Source of the DNA: Dyadobacter psychrophilus
Lineage (GTDB): Bacteria; Bacteroidota; Bacteroidia; Cytophagales; Spirosomataceae
Assembly (NCBI RefSeq): GCF_900167945.1
Contig: NZ_FUZA01000007.1
Coordinates: 62,001-126,000 of the forward strand
DNA length: 64,000 bases
Direction of reading: 5' to 3'
Numbering within the stretch: the first letter of the stretch is position 1; each line of letters opens with the position of its first letter. Positions 16,763 to 25,898 of the stretch are shown here, piece by piece. The notes below the pieces were generated by a model. The model searched no databases. It saw only the letters and a list, made by a program, of their open reading frames with translations, and was not told where the DNA came from. The translations under genes and the position numbers were made by a program.

Positions 16763-18319
16763 GTGTCAAAAAAAGAACAATTTGTTGCAGCCATCCAAAA
16801 ATCATATCGTACTGATAAACCTGTCATTCATTTGGGCTCAGCCATTCTCGATGGAGAGATCATCGGCGAAGCCCGGGTAAATCTGCCTTTGCGCATGATG
16901 AACAGGCATGGATTGGTAGCTGGCGCAACAGGATCGGGAAAAACACGGACATTGCAGGTGCTGGCCGAACAACTTTCTGCCGCAGGTGTGCCGGTTTTCA
17001 TGTCGGATATAAAAGGCGACTTATCAGGCATTGCGCAACCGGGACAAACCAATGCTGCGTTGCAGGAAAGGTCGCAAGCATTAGGGACGGTGTTCGAGCC
17101 GAAGGGTTACCCCGTTGAACTTTACTCATTAAGCGGCAACAAAGGCGCTCAAATGCGCGCCACGATCCTTGAATTCGGGCCGATATTGCTTTCCAAAATA
17201 TTTGAGCTAAATGATACGCAATCGGGAGTTTTGGCTATCCTATTCAAATATGCCGATGATAAAGAGCTGCCGATGGTGGATCTGAATGACCTGAAAAAAG
17301 TACTTAATTTCCTTTCCGAAGGCCCGGGAGCAGCAGAAATAAAAGCAGATTACGGCAGCATTTCCACTTCCACAGCCGGTACGATACTGCGTAAAATCGT
17401 CGCCCTCGAACAACAGGGAGTAGGGACGATTTTTGGTGAAAAATCTTTTGATATAACCGATCTGATCAATCGCGTGGACGGACAAGGTGTGATCAGTTTG
17501 CTCAACATTTCGGATGTACAGGACAAGCCTGCATTGTTTTCAACATTTATGCTGAGCCTGCTGGCCGAACTTTACACCAAACTGCCCGAAGCCGGTGACC
17601 TCGATAAACCTAAGCTGGTTTTCTTCCTGGACGAAGCACATTTGCTGTTTAAAGATGCTCCAAAAGCATTTCTGGACCAGATTGAGCAGGTTGTCCGCCT
17701 CATCCGTTCCAAAGGCGTGGGAATTTTCTTTTGTACACAAATGGCCCAGGACGTTCCGGTGTCGGTTTTGTCGCAGCTCGGAAACCGCGTTCAGCACGTT
17801 TTACGCGCATTTACGCCACAAGATGCTGACGCGTTAAAACAAACCGTTAAAACTTATCCTAGATCTGAATTCTATGCGATTGACCAGATCCTGACCACAT
17901 TAGGGATCGGGCAGGCATTGATCACGGTTTTGAATGAAAAAGGTATCCCGACGGAAGTGGCAGCCACACATTTGCTCCCGCCTAACTCAGTAATGGGCCC
18001 TATGGTACAAGCCGATTACGACAATCACGTCAGACAGTCAGACGTTTACCTGAAATATAAAGATCCGATTGATCCTGAAAGTGCTTATGAAATGCTTACC
18101 AAACGCATGGAAGCGCAGGCACAGGTGGAAGCAAAAGCGCAGGAGGAAGTTGCGGAAGTAAAAAAGGAAAAAGAAGAAAAAGGAATGTTCACCGATGCGC
18201 TCAACTCGCCACTGGCCAAACAGATCGGCAGGGAAGTGGTCAGGGGCGTTTTTGGAATGTTGTTTGGTAAAAAAACAACAAGCACCCGTAAAAAGAGCGG
18301 TGGCCTGTTTGGCTTTTAG
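16763..18319 (+). CDS. HerA-like ATPase (DUF853)
   Basis: 518 residues from a GTG start. A RecA-type P-loop ATPase of the HerA/FtsK superfamily: Walker A GATGSGKTRTLQ (about 54-65), Walker B LVFFLDEAHLLF (about 285), and a sensor region near FCTQMAQDVPVSV. The C-terminus is a charged Lys/Glu helix followed by a short hydrophobic, Lys-rich end (GMLFGKKTTSTRKK). True HerA works with NurA in DNA end resection; no nurA is nearby, and the cellular role of DUF853 proteins is not defined. Its stop codon interlocks with that of the convergent DUF2141 gene. Confidence 0.85.
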   Translation: MSKKEQFVAAIQKSYRTDKPVIHLGSAILDGEIIGEARVNLPLRMMNRHGLVAGATGSGKTRTLQVLAEQLSAAGVPVFMSDIKGDLSGIAQPGQTNAALQERSQALGTVFEPKGYPVELYSLSGNKGAQMRATILEFGPILLSKIFELNDTQSGVLAILFKYADDKELPMVDLNDLKKVLNFLSEGPGAAEIKADYGSISTSTAGTILRKIVALEQQGVGTIFGEKSFDITDLINRVDGQGVISLLNISDVQDKPALFSTFMLSLLAELYTKLPEAGDLDKPKLVFFLDEAHLLFKDAPKAFLDQIEQVVRLIRSKGVGIFFCTQMAQDVPVSVLSQLGNRVQHVLRAFTPQDADALKQTVKTYPRSEFYAIDQILTTLGIGQALITVLNEKGIPTEVAATHLLPPNSVMGPMVQADYDNHVRQSDVYLKYKDPIDPESAYEMLTKRMEAQAQVEAKAQEEVAEVKKEKEEKGMFTDALNSPLAKQIGREVVRGVFGMLFGKKTTSTRKKSGGLFGF

Positions 18320-18735
18320 TCGGTTAGCTTCACACTGATTTTCTGTCCCGGATCTTTTAGCACAAATTCACAATCTTTGAATTCCGGGGCAGAAAATTTG
18401 GGACGGAAGTTCTTGCTGAAACCGTAAGGTTCTTTGGGAATGCCGACGAAGTTTTTGTCCAGCACTCCATTGCTATTAATGTCGTGATAAACGGCGAGTG
18501 CATAACGACCGGGATCTAATTCAAATGTAACGTTGTGAGAACCAGCCGCTTTCACGTCCACAATCTTATAGATCTTAGGTTTTTCTTTCCCTGCGAATTT
18601 CTCCTCGGGCTTGTAAATAGCAATCCAAAGCTTGCCCTGGCCTTTTTTTACATTGGTAAACTCAATGTCCAATGTCATCGCCGGCTCTGCAAACCAGCCT
18701 AACAAGCAACTCACAAACCATACAAGCATAATCAT
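18316..18735 (-). CDS. DUF2141 secreted protein
   Basis: 139 residues from the ATG at 18735, chosen because it makes an ATGA overlap with the thioesterase stop; a longer in-frame start exists at 18768. The N-terminus MIMLVWFVSCLLGWFAEP is a signal peptide. The DUF2141 domain follows, with LWIAIYKPEEKF, the GRYALAVYHDINSNGVLD segment and GIPKEPYGFS, all typical. The family is an exported beta-sandwich of unknown function, frequent in Bacteroidota. Last gene of a four-gene operon; its stop overlaps the HerA-like gene by 4 bases. Confidence 0.85.
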   Translation of the reverse strand: MIMLVWFVSCLLGWFAEPAMTLDIEFTNVKKGQGKLWIAIYKPEEKFAGKEKPKIYKIVDVKAAGSHNVTFELDPGRYALAVYHDINSNGVLDKNFVGIPKEPYGFSKNFRPKFSAPEFKDCEFVLKDPGQKISVKLTD

Positions 18736-19295
18736 TCTGATTTTTCTGTTTCCCAACCAATCACGCAACGTTGCTTCGACAACTTGTGCAAGTTATCCTG
18801 CACATCCAAACGTGTTTTCGCATTATCAAACGCGTCCTTATAATTTTCCTTCAGTTCCCGCCGCTTGATCGCTTCCAGAAATCTGCGCGCATCGTCTTCG
18901 TTTTCAAGCAATAGCTCCGGCACGACGGTCGGCTTGTCGTCATCGCCTTTCGCCACCATGGTTACGTAGGAAGTGTTCGTATGCCGTTGCGTTCCGTTTT
19001 TAACGTTCTCCGCAATCACCCGGATCCCGATCACAAGCGACGTCCTGCCTACATAATTGACCGACGCATGCAGCGAAACCAGGTCACCAACTTCAACAGG
19101 TTCTAAAAAATCCACGCCATCAACTGAAACCGTCACGCAATAAGTGCCCGCATGCCGCGCTGCACAAGCATAGGCGACTTTGTCGATGAGCGATAATAAG
19201 ATGCCTCCGTGTATTTTCCCGCCGAAATTAGCGTAAGACGGAATCATTAGTTCCGTCAATGTGGTCTGTGAAAAACGTACTGAACGTGGTTCCAA
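18732..19295 (-). CDS. Acyl-CoA thioesterase, hotdog fold
   Basis: 187 residues. A single hotdog domain (about 5-125) carries the family signature ANFGGKIHGGILLSLIDK with the acidic residue in the central helix; the C-terminal 60 residues are charged helix. Matches the YciA/BACH-type cytosolic acyl-CoA hydrolases, which release free fatty acid and CoA. Starts 16 bases after the oxidoreductase gene and is overlapped by the DUF2141 gene. Confidence 0.88.
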   Translation of the reverse strand: MEPRSVRFSQTTLTELMIPSYANFGGKIHGGILLSLIDKVAYACAARHAGTYCVTVSVDGVDFLEPVEVGDLVSLHASVNYVGRTSLVIGIRVIAENVKNGTQRHTNTSYVTMVAKGDDDKPTVVPELLLENEDDARRFLEAIKRRELKENYKDAFDNAKTRLDVQDNLHKLSKQRCVIGWETEKSE

Positions 19296-19311
19296 ATGCT
19301 TAATGTTTGAT

Positions 19312-20397
19312 TTACTTCTTCAAATAAATGGTTTTTCCAGACTTTGCCGATTCTTTCGCCGTTTCCAGTATTTCAACGACGGTAACATTCACGGGTAAGC
19401 CATATAAATCGTTCTTTTCCAGCTTTAACCGGCCCTGAATTACATCGGCCAAAACGGAAAAAGGGTCCATAAATGGTGCTGGACGAGGATCGAGCTTGAT
19501 CGTTTCCTCAGGCGCTTTTTCAGAAAGGCGCTGCCTTACAGTCGTCGCATTCACGGCAACCGCATAACCTTTATTTCCAAACACTTCCATGTCCTTCCGC
19601 GCAAAAGACCAGTTCCAGGAACCCTGAATGATACATTGCGCTTTGGGATATTGTAAAATAATAGATGCTTCATCATCAACCTCTTTGTAAATCTCGGGTT
19701 TATTCTGATGCGTAACTGCGGTTACCGAAAGCGGGCGTTCACCTTTCAAGAGCCACGTCATCAGATTGGCGCCATAGCAACCAAAATCGATCAGCGCACC
19801 TGCTCCGTTTTTCACAGGATCCGTGAGAATGGCCAGAAATTCTTTGCTAACCCCGATTTCCTTCGGTCCCTGATGGCCGTCATTCACCATTACTTTTCTG
19901 ATCTCGCCCAATTTGCCTTGCTCCACCAGATCGCGCACATGCTGATTGCTTGCATACCAGGAAGTTTCATAATTGGTCAAAACCTGAATGCCGTTCTGAT
20001 CCGCCAGCTTTTGAATTTCCTTCGCATCGGCGAATGTTGTTGCCAGTGGCTTTTCCACCATTACGTGGATTTTTCTCGGCGCGCAGGCACGAACAATCGC
20101 AATGTGTTCATTTATTGCCCCAAAAGCCGACACCGCTTCCGGTTTGACGTCGTCCAGCATTTTGTTTAAATCCGTAAAGAACAGCTTTTTGTCGAGCTTG
20201 TATTTGGTCATGAATAGGTTAACCAAATCCGGGTTCGTTTCGTAAATGCCTACAAGCTCAATATCCTTCTTATCCGAACGATTGAAGATCCAGCCGACAT
20301 GACCGTGGCTTAGTCCGGCGACTGCCACTTTTACAGGTGCTTGTGCCATAGATTGAATGCTTAAAAATGCAAGTAAACAGAGCAGCAGTGTTTTCAT
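19312..20397 (-). CDS. Gfo/Idh/MocA family oxidoreductase, exported
   Basis: 361 residues. A signal peptide (MKTLLLCLLAFLSIQSMAQ, cleavage near 19) precedes an NAD(P)-binding Rossmann domain beginning VAVAGLSHGHVGWIF and the family motif VEKPLATT; the C-terminal half is the alpha/beta substrate domain (FGCYGANLMTW). Exported Gfo/Idh/MocA enzymes are common in Bacteroidota, act on sugars or glycosides and usually use tightly bound cofactor. Located 12 bases after the ceramidase-like gene. Substrate unknown. Confidence 0.85.
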   Translation of the reverse strand: MKTLLLCLLAFLSIQSMAQAPVKVAVAGLSHGHVGWIFNRSDKKDIELVGIYETNPDLVNLFMTKYKLDKKLFFTDLNKMLDDVKPEAVSAFGAINEHIAIVRACAPRKIHVMVEKPLATTFADAKEIQKLADQNGIQVLTNYETSWYASNQHVRDLVEQGKLGEIRKVMVNDGHQGPKEIGVSKEFLAILTDPVKNGAGALIDFGCYGANLMTWLLKGERPLSVTAVTHQNKPEIYKEVDDEASIILQYPKAQCIIQGSWNWSFARKDMEVFGNKGYAVAVNATTVRQRLSEKAPEETIKLDPRPAPFMDPFSVLADVIQGRLKLEKNDLYGLPVNVTVVEILETAKESAKSGKTIYLKK

Positions 20398-20409
20398 GTT
20401 TGGGATAGT

Positions 20410-21762
20410 TTAGGATAATTTATCAATGATGTCTTTGATCACCTCTTGCAGGTAAGCTCCGTTATAGGGACCATACCAACTCATGGTTTTGGTTTCGTAA
20501 AGATCTTTATCAAAATATTTATCATGCGTAATGTAGCCAATATAACCGCCGTTAAAGCTCGTTACCAGCAAGTTAAGCCCTTTTGTCTTCGCGTATGCAT
20601 CCAATCCCGCAACCAGCTCGCCCGAAAAGTCACAAGGCATCCCGACCATCAGGATATTGCCAATCCGCAATGCTTTTACAAACACGGGATAGTCACCAAA
20701 AGCTTTTTTAAATGCCCAGGAACGGAGGGTAATGTTCATCGTCAGCCGCGGCGACGGTTCACGTAGCGGCAATGGCAATGTGATTGCCTGTAATGCTGCG
20801 CTTTTTGATTTTACTTTTAATGCAGAGTCTGACAAAAGCGCCTTTTGCACGCCATATGCCTGATTTTTAACCTCATGAAAATCGTCGGCACCTTTCTCAA
20901 TCGGCCCCATGCTGCCCACTGCACCTGCCATGTACATCGCAAAATCATATCTCCCTTTTTCAAGTGAATCCACCAGCATACCCGGATAGTCTCTTGACAG
21001 CACAATGTTTTTGGAATTTAAAACTGTTGAATGCGCCGCATAGGAACTTAGAATCGCCTTTTTTCCACTTTTAGTAACAAATGCGGCCGAACGAATCTCG
21101 GGATCGATCTCGCCTTCCTCTCCTACCAGACGGTTACGGATGTCAAGCGTGTCAATGGCTTCCATATAAGTCAAATCCACCGGTTCCAGCCTGGCTTTTG
21201 CCAGCACAATCGCCTGAAAAATCGCATCAGCAAGCCGCTCAACTGTTGCCGGATCATATTTCCCTGAAAAGAACAAAGACGAAATACCTGTTCCCCAGCC
21301 ACCTACACTATTGTGACTATGCGTAGCGCCAAAAAAGACCTGATCAAACGGAATTTCCTTTTCTGTAAGCCGCGATTGCAACAGCTTGATCACTGTCGGC
21401 GGCACAATTAGCAGGTCCGCAGCAATGATCGCCGCCTGGGTCACACCGTTGTCGATTACCATAGCCCTCACATAAACAGAATCGTGGACTGCGGTATATA
21501 ATGCGCCTTTTCGTTTTCCATAACCAGCTGTTGGAGTGGGCGATGCGGGGGTAATATTAACCTTGGCCCAGCCTGCCTGCAACTCTCCTACTGAGCCGGA
21601 AGTGTCCTTTTTAACATTGCTGATGAGTTTTTTCCATTGTCCGTAGTACGGCATGTCCTTATAAGGCGTGTTGTCCATGGTCGTGATCATGGTAGAAATG
21701 ACCAATAACAAGAGCAGGACGATTACGCCAATGATGCGCAGAAAAATTCGAAGGAATTTCAT
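20410..21762 (-). CDS. Neutral/alkaline ceramidase N-terminal-like hydrolase, membrane-anchored
   Basis: 450 residues from the ATG at 21762 (a start 12 codons upstream is possible but adds a polar stretch before the signal). The N-terminal MKFLRIFLRIIGVIVLLLLLV is an uncleaved anchor or signal peptide. The domain resembles the N-terminal catalytic part of neutral ceramidases: AGWAKVNITP, TAGYGKRKGA, a metal-binding FGATHSHNSVGG, and later AAHSTVLN. The protein is much shorter than full neutral ceramidase and lacks its C-terminal Ig domain. First gene of the four-gene operon with Gfo/Idh/MocA, thioesterase and DUF2141. Confidence 0.8.
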   Translation of the reverse strand: MKFLRIFLRIIGVIVLLLLLVISTMITTMDNTPYKDMPYYGQWKKLISNVKKDTSGSVGELQAGWAKVNITPASPTPTAGYGKRKGALYTAVHDSVYVRAMVIDNGVTQAAIIAADLLIVPPTVIKLLQSRLTEKEIPFDQVFFGATHSHNSVGGWGTGISSLFFSGKYDPATVERLADAIFQAIVLAKARLEPVDLTYMEAIDTLDIRNRLVGEEGEIDPEIRSAAFVTKSGKKAILSSYAAHSTVLNSKNIVLSRDYPGMLVDSLEKGRYDFAMYMAGAVGSMGPIEKGADDFHEVKNQAYGVQKALLSDSALKVKSKSAALQAITLPLPLREPSPRLTMNITLRSWAFKKAFGDYPVFVKALRIGNILMVGMPCDFSGELVAGLDAYAKTKGLNLLVTSFNGGYIGYITHDKYFDKDLYETKTMSWYGPYNGAYLQEVIKDIIDKLS

Positions 21763-21835
21763 TAAAATATTGCAGGAGGTTAGGTTGCCAATATGCAAAA
21801 GGAATAACGCATTGTTTTATCCTCATTATAAAAAA

Positions 21836-21866
21836 ACCCGACATTCCTTTGCGGCTGATGTCGGGT
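21836..21866 (-). terminator. Terminator of the YceI gene
   Basis: A 9-base perfect stem (ACCCGACAT, 21836-21844, with 21858-21866) and a 13-base loop. On the minus strand it is followed by a T run (21831-21836), 32 bases after the YceI stop. Confidence 0.8.
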
Positions 21867-21897
21867 ATTATCCGGACAGACCGGTAAATATTGCGTT

Positions 21898-22431
21898 TTA
21901 AGATTCTTTAACCAATTGAATGTTGGCGATCAGTTTTACGTCTTCACCGATCACCAGACCGCCGGAATCTGTCAACTGCATATAATTAAGACCAAATTCC
22001 TGCCTGCTGATCCTGCCCTCGACTTCAAAACCGATCCGCAGTTTTCCATCTGAGTCGCGCTCCGCTCCACCATATTCCGCATCGAGCTCAATGGGCTTTG
22101 TTATTCCTTTAAGCGTCAGCAAACCGGAAAGTTTATAATTATCCCCTTTCACCTTATGAAAGTAATTAGATTGAAAAGTAATATGTGGAAACTGCTCGGC
22201 ATCGAAAAAGTCTGCGGATCTCAAATGTGCGTCACGCATATCCACTTTGGTATCGATACTGCTAACGTCGAGGGAGAAGTGAATTTCAGCATTCTCGAAG
22301 TTGTTCAGATCAGAGGTGGCGCCTCCTTCGAAATTATTGAAGGAACCTGTAATGGTCGAGATCACCAGATGCTTGATTTTGAACTGAACTTCTGAATGAA
22401 CGGGGTCTACAATCCATTTTGTAACTGACAT
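21898..22431 (-). CDS. YceI family lipocalin-like protein
   Basis: 177 residues with the YceI domain from residue 4 (KWIVDPVHSEVQFKIKHL) to the end, including the LTLKGITKPIELDAEY and QEFGLNYM segments. YceI proteins form an extended beta-barrel that binds polyisoprenoid or similar amphiphilic ligands. Unlike E. coli YceI there is no signal peptide here, so a cytoplasmic location is predicted. Single-gene unit with its own terminator. Confidence 0.88.
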   Translation of the reverse strand: MSVTKWIVDPVHSEVQFKIKHLVISTITGSFNNFEGGATSDLNNFENAEIHFSLDVSSIDTKVDMRDAHLRSADFFDAEQFPHITFQSNYFHKVKGDNYKLSGLLTLKGITKPIELDAEYGGAERDSDGKLRIGFEVEGRISRQEFGLNYMQLTDSGGLVIGEDVKLIANIQLVKES

Positions 22432-22625
22432 AGGCGAAAAATTTAAATTCTATAAAAGCCAGACCTGCGCCCGGTGTTAACCTAAAATTAATATTCCTGA
22501 CTTACAAACGTCCATTAAATTGTTTTAATTCAGACCGCAATGGATGTTTGCCCCAAATAATGGCACGTAATTTTTAACTAACTCGTTGTCATAACATTTA
22601 CCAAATATATTAAATCGACTCATAC

Positions 22626-23432
22626 ATGAAAATGAAGGGAAGAAGCATATTCACGTATGACGTGTATGCGCCCACCACAGTAACCACCATGTTACGCCCC
22701 CGCCGTCAAGAAGGCCAGTCCATCATTCAGGAAGGTTTTAACATTGAACCATCCGTTCCCTTTTCAGAATATACAGACATATATGGTAATCCGTGCCAGC
22801 GGACAATATTACCTGTCGGCAAAGTGACCATAACCACAGAAGTTCAGGCGCAAGTGAGTGCAACCAAGTCCATCCCAAATCCACCGCCAACATTTATGCT
22901 GGTGGGCGATCTGCCCGACGAGGTGATGCATTATATTCTGCCAAGCCGTTATTGCGAGTCAGATCTGCATGAAATAAACATGCTTGTTATGAACATTGCG
23001 GGCAATCTTACACCTGGATATGAGCAGGTTGAGGCGATCCGGACGTGGATCCATCAAAATATAAAGTATCAATACGGCGTAACCGATTCCAGCACAACAG
23101 CGCTCGATGTAGCGCGCAACCGCATAGGCGTTTGTCGCGATTTCACGCATCTGGCCATTGCATTATGCCGCAACCTTTGCATTCCCGCGCGGATGACGGT
23201 TGGTTACCTGGATCGTTTGAAAGTGATGGACCTGCACGCCTGGTTTGATGTTTACATCGGCGGGGAATGGTATACATTCGATGCTGTGCAGGAAAAAACC
23301 AACGGATACAGAATCGAGATCGCACACGGCCGCGACGCTGCTGACGTGGCTATGGTGACGCAGTATGGCAATGCAACGTTACAATCGCTGCATGTGGAAA
23401 CAGAGCTGTTGGAGCCGGAACCGGCTGGTTGA
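22626..23432 (+). CDS. Transglutaminase family protein, second copy
   Basis: 268 residues. The transglutaminase core carries the Cys in NRIGVCRDFTHLAIAL, His in MDLHAWFDVYIG and Asp in WYTFDAVQ, giving a full triad; the N-terminal 110 residues are a beta domain with PSVPFSEYTDIYGN. It belongs to the same broad family as the gene at 14622-15470 but is a distinct subtype, shorter at the N-terminus. No signal peptide. Monocistronic; the large inverted repeat at 23461 follows. Confidence 0.85.
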   Translation: MKMKGRSIFTYDVYAPTTVTTMLRPRRQEGQSIIQEGFNIEPSVPFSEYTDIYGNPCQRTILPVGKVTITTEVQAQVSATKSIPNPPPTFMLVGDLPDEVMHYILPSRYCESDLHEINMLVMNIAGNLTPGYEQVEAIRTWIHQNIKYQYGVTDSSTTALDVARNRIGVCRDFTHLAIALCRNLCIPARMTVGYLDRLKVMDLHAWFDVYIGGEWYTFDAVQEKTNGYRIEIAHGRDAADVAMVTQYGNATLQSLHVETELLEPEPAG

Positions 23433-23460
23433 TGTTCTCGCAGGTTTAGTTGTTTAGGCA

Positions 23461-23534
23461 CTTGTCACACTGAGCGGAGTCGAAGTGCGTTGCTGCTAGC
23501 AGTAACGCACTTCGACTCCGCTCAGTGTGACAAG
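23461..23534. repeat. 74-nt near-perfect palindromic repeat
   Basis: Left arm 23461-23491 and right arm 23504-23534 are perfect 31-base inverted copies, and the 12-base centre is itself nearly palindromic (CTGCTAGCAG flanked by a G.T pair). It lies between the convergent transglutaminase and kbl genes. The arm contains TGTCACACTGAGCGGAGTCG, a motif I recognise from dispersed intergenic repeats in many Bacteroidota genomes. It could act as a bidirectional terminator, though it lacks a clean T run. No second copy is in this window. Confidence 0.8.
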
Positions 23535-23551
23535 TTAAGTGAGAAAGTGCT

Positions 23552-24739
23552 TTATGAAATAACCCCCAGCTCTTTCCCAACCTTCGTAAACGCTGCCACA
23601 GCTTTCTCCAAATGCTCCTGCTCGTGGCCTGCTGAAATTTGTACGCGGATGCGCGCTTTGCCCTGTGGCACCACGGGATAAAAGAAACCTATCACATAAA
23701 TTCCTTCTTCCAATAATTTCGAAGCAAATTCCTGCGCAAGTTTCGCATCATAAAGCATGATAGGGACGATAGGATGCTCTCCTGGCAGGATGTCAAACCC
23801 TGCCTCCGTCATTGCTTTGCGGAAATAGGCAGTGTTTTTTTCGAGCTTGTCACGCAATGCAGTAGATGAAGAAAGCAGATCCAGCACTTTAATGGACGCG
23901 CCGACAATGGATGGTGCAAGGGTGTTGGAGAAAAGATATGGCCTTGAACGCTGACGCAGAATTTCAACAATTTCCTTTTTTGCGGCTGTAAAACCGCCGG
24001 ATGCACCCCCTAATGCTTTTCCATAAGTGCCGGTAATGATGTCAATACGGCCCATCACATTCCGGAATTCGTGTGACCCGCGGCCGGTTTTACCCATAAA
24101 ACCTGACGCATGGCATTCGTCGATCATCACCATGGCGTTGTTTGCCTCGGCCAGATCGCAGATTTTGTCAAGCTGGGCAATGGTTCCATCCATTGAGAAC
24201 ACGCCATCGGTAACGATCAGGATACGGCGGCTTCCGGCTGCATCTTTGAGTTGCTGTTCCAGATCCGCCATATCATTGTGCTTATAACGAAAACGCTTGG
24301 CTTTGCACAACCTGATGCCGTCTATTAATGAAGCATGGTTAAGTTCATCGGAAATGATGGCGTCCTTTTCATTCAATAATGGTTCAAAAACACCGCCATT
24401 CGCGTCAAATGCCGCTGCGTAGAGAATACAATCCTCCATGCCGAGAAACGCGGCTGTTTTGCTTTCCAGTTCTTTGTGAATGTCTTGCGTTCCGCAAATA
24501 AAGCGAACCGATGACATGCCAAATCCGTGTGTATTGATGGCTTCAATCCCTGCCTTAATCACCTCAGGATGAGACGAAAGGCCCAAATAATTATTGGCGC
24601 AAAAGTTCAGCACATCTTTTCCGTCGGTTGCGATCTGTGCCGCCTGCGGAGTCGTGATAACCCTTTCTTTTTTATATAAACCGGCCGCTTTAATGGCTTC
24701 CAGCTCCTCGTGCAGTTCTTCCTGAATGGTTGCGTTCAT
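23552..24739 (-). CDS. kbl: Glycine C-acetyltransferase (2-amino-3-ketobutyrate CoA ligase)
   Basis: 395 residues, alpha-oxoamine synthase family, PLP-dependent. It splits 2-amino-3-ketobutyrate with CoA into glycine and acetyl-CoA. Motifs: NFCANNYLGLSSHPEV, FDANGGVFEPLL, VMIDECHASGFMG and the Schiff-base Lys in TGTYGKALGGASGGF. It follows the threonine dehydrogenase gene by 34 bases, completing the threonine-to-glycine pathway; this context separates it from KAS-type BioF or Spt enzymes. Confidence 0.93.
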   Translation of the reverse strand: MNATIQEELHEELEAIKAAGLYKKERVITTPQAAQIATDGKDVLNFCANNYLGLSSHPEVIKAGIEAINTHGFGMSSVRFICGTQDIHKELESKTAAFLGMEDCILYAAAFDANGGVFEPLLNEKDAIISDELNHASLIDGIRLCKAKRFRYKHNDMADLEQQLKDAAGSRRILIVTDGVFSMDGTIAQLDKICDLAEANNAMVMIDECHASGFMGKTGRGSHEFRNVMGRIDIITGTYGKALGGASGGFTAAKKEIVEILRQRSRPYLFSNTLAPSIVGASIKVLDLLSSSTALRDKLEKNTAYFRKAMTEAGFDILPGEHPIVPIMLYDAKLAQEFASKLLEEGIYVIGFFYPVVPQGKARIRVQISAGHEQEHLEKAVAAFTKVGKELGVIS

Positions 24740-24773
24740 GAATTGGAATTTTAATGTTGATAGTAACTGCCTT

Positions 24774-25727
24774 TCAGCTTTTTACGGATTGATATTTTTT
24801 CTTCAATTCAGAGATCATTTCCTCCGTCATTTTATCCAGATTATACGCCGGACGCCATCCCCAGTCTTTTCTGGCTTGCATGTCATCAATCTGCGCCGGC
24901 CAGGATTCGGCAATTTTCTGGCGGAAATCGGGCTTGTAGGTGATTTTAAAATCCGGGATTATTTTGCCAATGCTCGCCGCAACTTCCTGCGGCGAAAAGC
25001 TAATGCCAGCCAGATTATAACTCGTTCGCACTGAAATCTTATCTTTTGGCGCCTCCATTAACCTTACTGTTGCGTCCATAGCGTCGCTAATGTAGATCAT
25101 AGGAAGCGTTGTGCTGGCTTCCAGAAAACACTCAAATGCCTCCCCTTGCACGGCTTTATGATAAATGTCAACAGCATAATCCGTTGTCCCGCCACCCGGC
25201 ATAGACTGATAACCGATAATCCCGGGATATCTTAATGACCTAATGTCCATCCCATATCTCTGGAAATAATAATTCGACCAGTTCTCTCCCGCCGCCTTGC
25301 TGATCCCGTAAACCGTGGCGGGATCCAGATAGGACCATTGTTCTGCTTTCGAATCTACATTATCCCCAAAAACAGCAATTGAACTTGGATAGAAAATCTT
25401 GGCAACATTATTTTCACGCGCCGCTTCGAGCACATTAAAATAGGTTTGCATGTTGATATGCCACGTTTTCAGAGGTTCCTGCTCGCCTTTTGCAGACAGT
25501 ATCGCAGCTAGGTGATAAATCTGGGTGACTTTGTATTTTTTTACCAACGCAGCCAACGCATTGCCATCAGTTGCGTCCAAGTTTTCAAAAAGTCCAGTCT
25601 CTTGCTCCGGTAGTCTGATGTCCGATGCGACCACATTTCCAACCCCATAAATCTCTCTCAAATATTCAACAAGCACCGAACCAATTTGTCCGTTTGCGCC
25701 GATCACTAATATGCATTCTGATTTCAT
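24774..25727 (-). CDS. tdh: L-threonine 3-dehydrogenase, epimerase-like (SDR) type
   Basis: 317 residues from the ATG at 25727 (an ATG eight codons upstream adds MLYQNRLV before the Rossmann start and is less likely). The NAD-binding motif is VIGANGQIGSVL, the catalytic pair is in TVYGISKAAGE (YxxxK), and RYPGIIGYQSMPGGGTTDYA matches the SDR-type threonine dehydrogenases known from Flavobacterium relatives, unlike the zinc MDR Tdh of E. coli. It oxidises threonine to 2-amino-3-ketobutyrate for Kbl. Divergent from the Lrp/AsnC gene. Confidence 0.88.
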   Translation of the reverse strand: MKSECILVIGANGQIGSVLVEYLREIYGVGNVVASDIRLPEQETGLFENLDATDGNALAALVKKYKVTQIYHLAAILSAKGEQEPLKTWHINMQTYFNVLEAARENNVAKIFYPSSIAVFGDNVDSKAEQWSYLDPATVYGISKAAGENWSNYYFQRYGMDIRSLRYPGIIGYQSMPGGGTTDYAVDIYHKAVQGEAFECFLEASTTLPMIYISDAMDATVRLMEAPKDKISVRTSYNLAGISFSPQEVAASIGKIIPDFKITYKPDFRQKIAESWPAQIDDMQARKDWGWRPAYNLDKMTEEMISELKKKYQSVKS

Positions 25728-25780
25728 GACAAGCCTGTTTTGATAAAGCATTAATCACTTGCAATTTCTCTCATTCTGAT

Positions 25781-25796
25781 AATTATTTCAATAATT
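25781..25796. promoter_or_regulatory. AT-rich dyad, candidate Lrp/AsnC operator
   Basis: A perfect 7-base inverted repeat AATTATT-TC-AATAATT, 54 bases upstream of tdh and 102 upstream of the Lrp/AsnC gene. AT-rich dyads of this size are typical Lrp-family sites, and the position between the regulator and the catabolic genes is suggestive. Not experimentally known. Confidence 0.35.
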
Positions 25797-25898
25797 GAGC
25801 CAATTGGCAGGAAATGTTCCCGCACTATTTTAGTTTAACAGAAAATATTACTTTTAAACTCAGGTTAGTTTATCGCTTACAGTAAATATTATTGCCTC

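Noticed and set aside
16763..18319. HerA-like ATPase as part of a defence system
   Set aside because: No NurA, SIR2, DUF4297 or other defence partner is adjacent; neighbours are housekeeping or unrelated.
22626..23432. Second transglutaminase as a recent duplicate of the first
   Set aside because: They share only the catalytic triad motifs; the N-terminal parts and spacing differ, so they are separate subfamilies.
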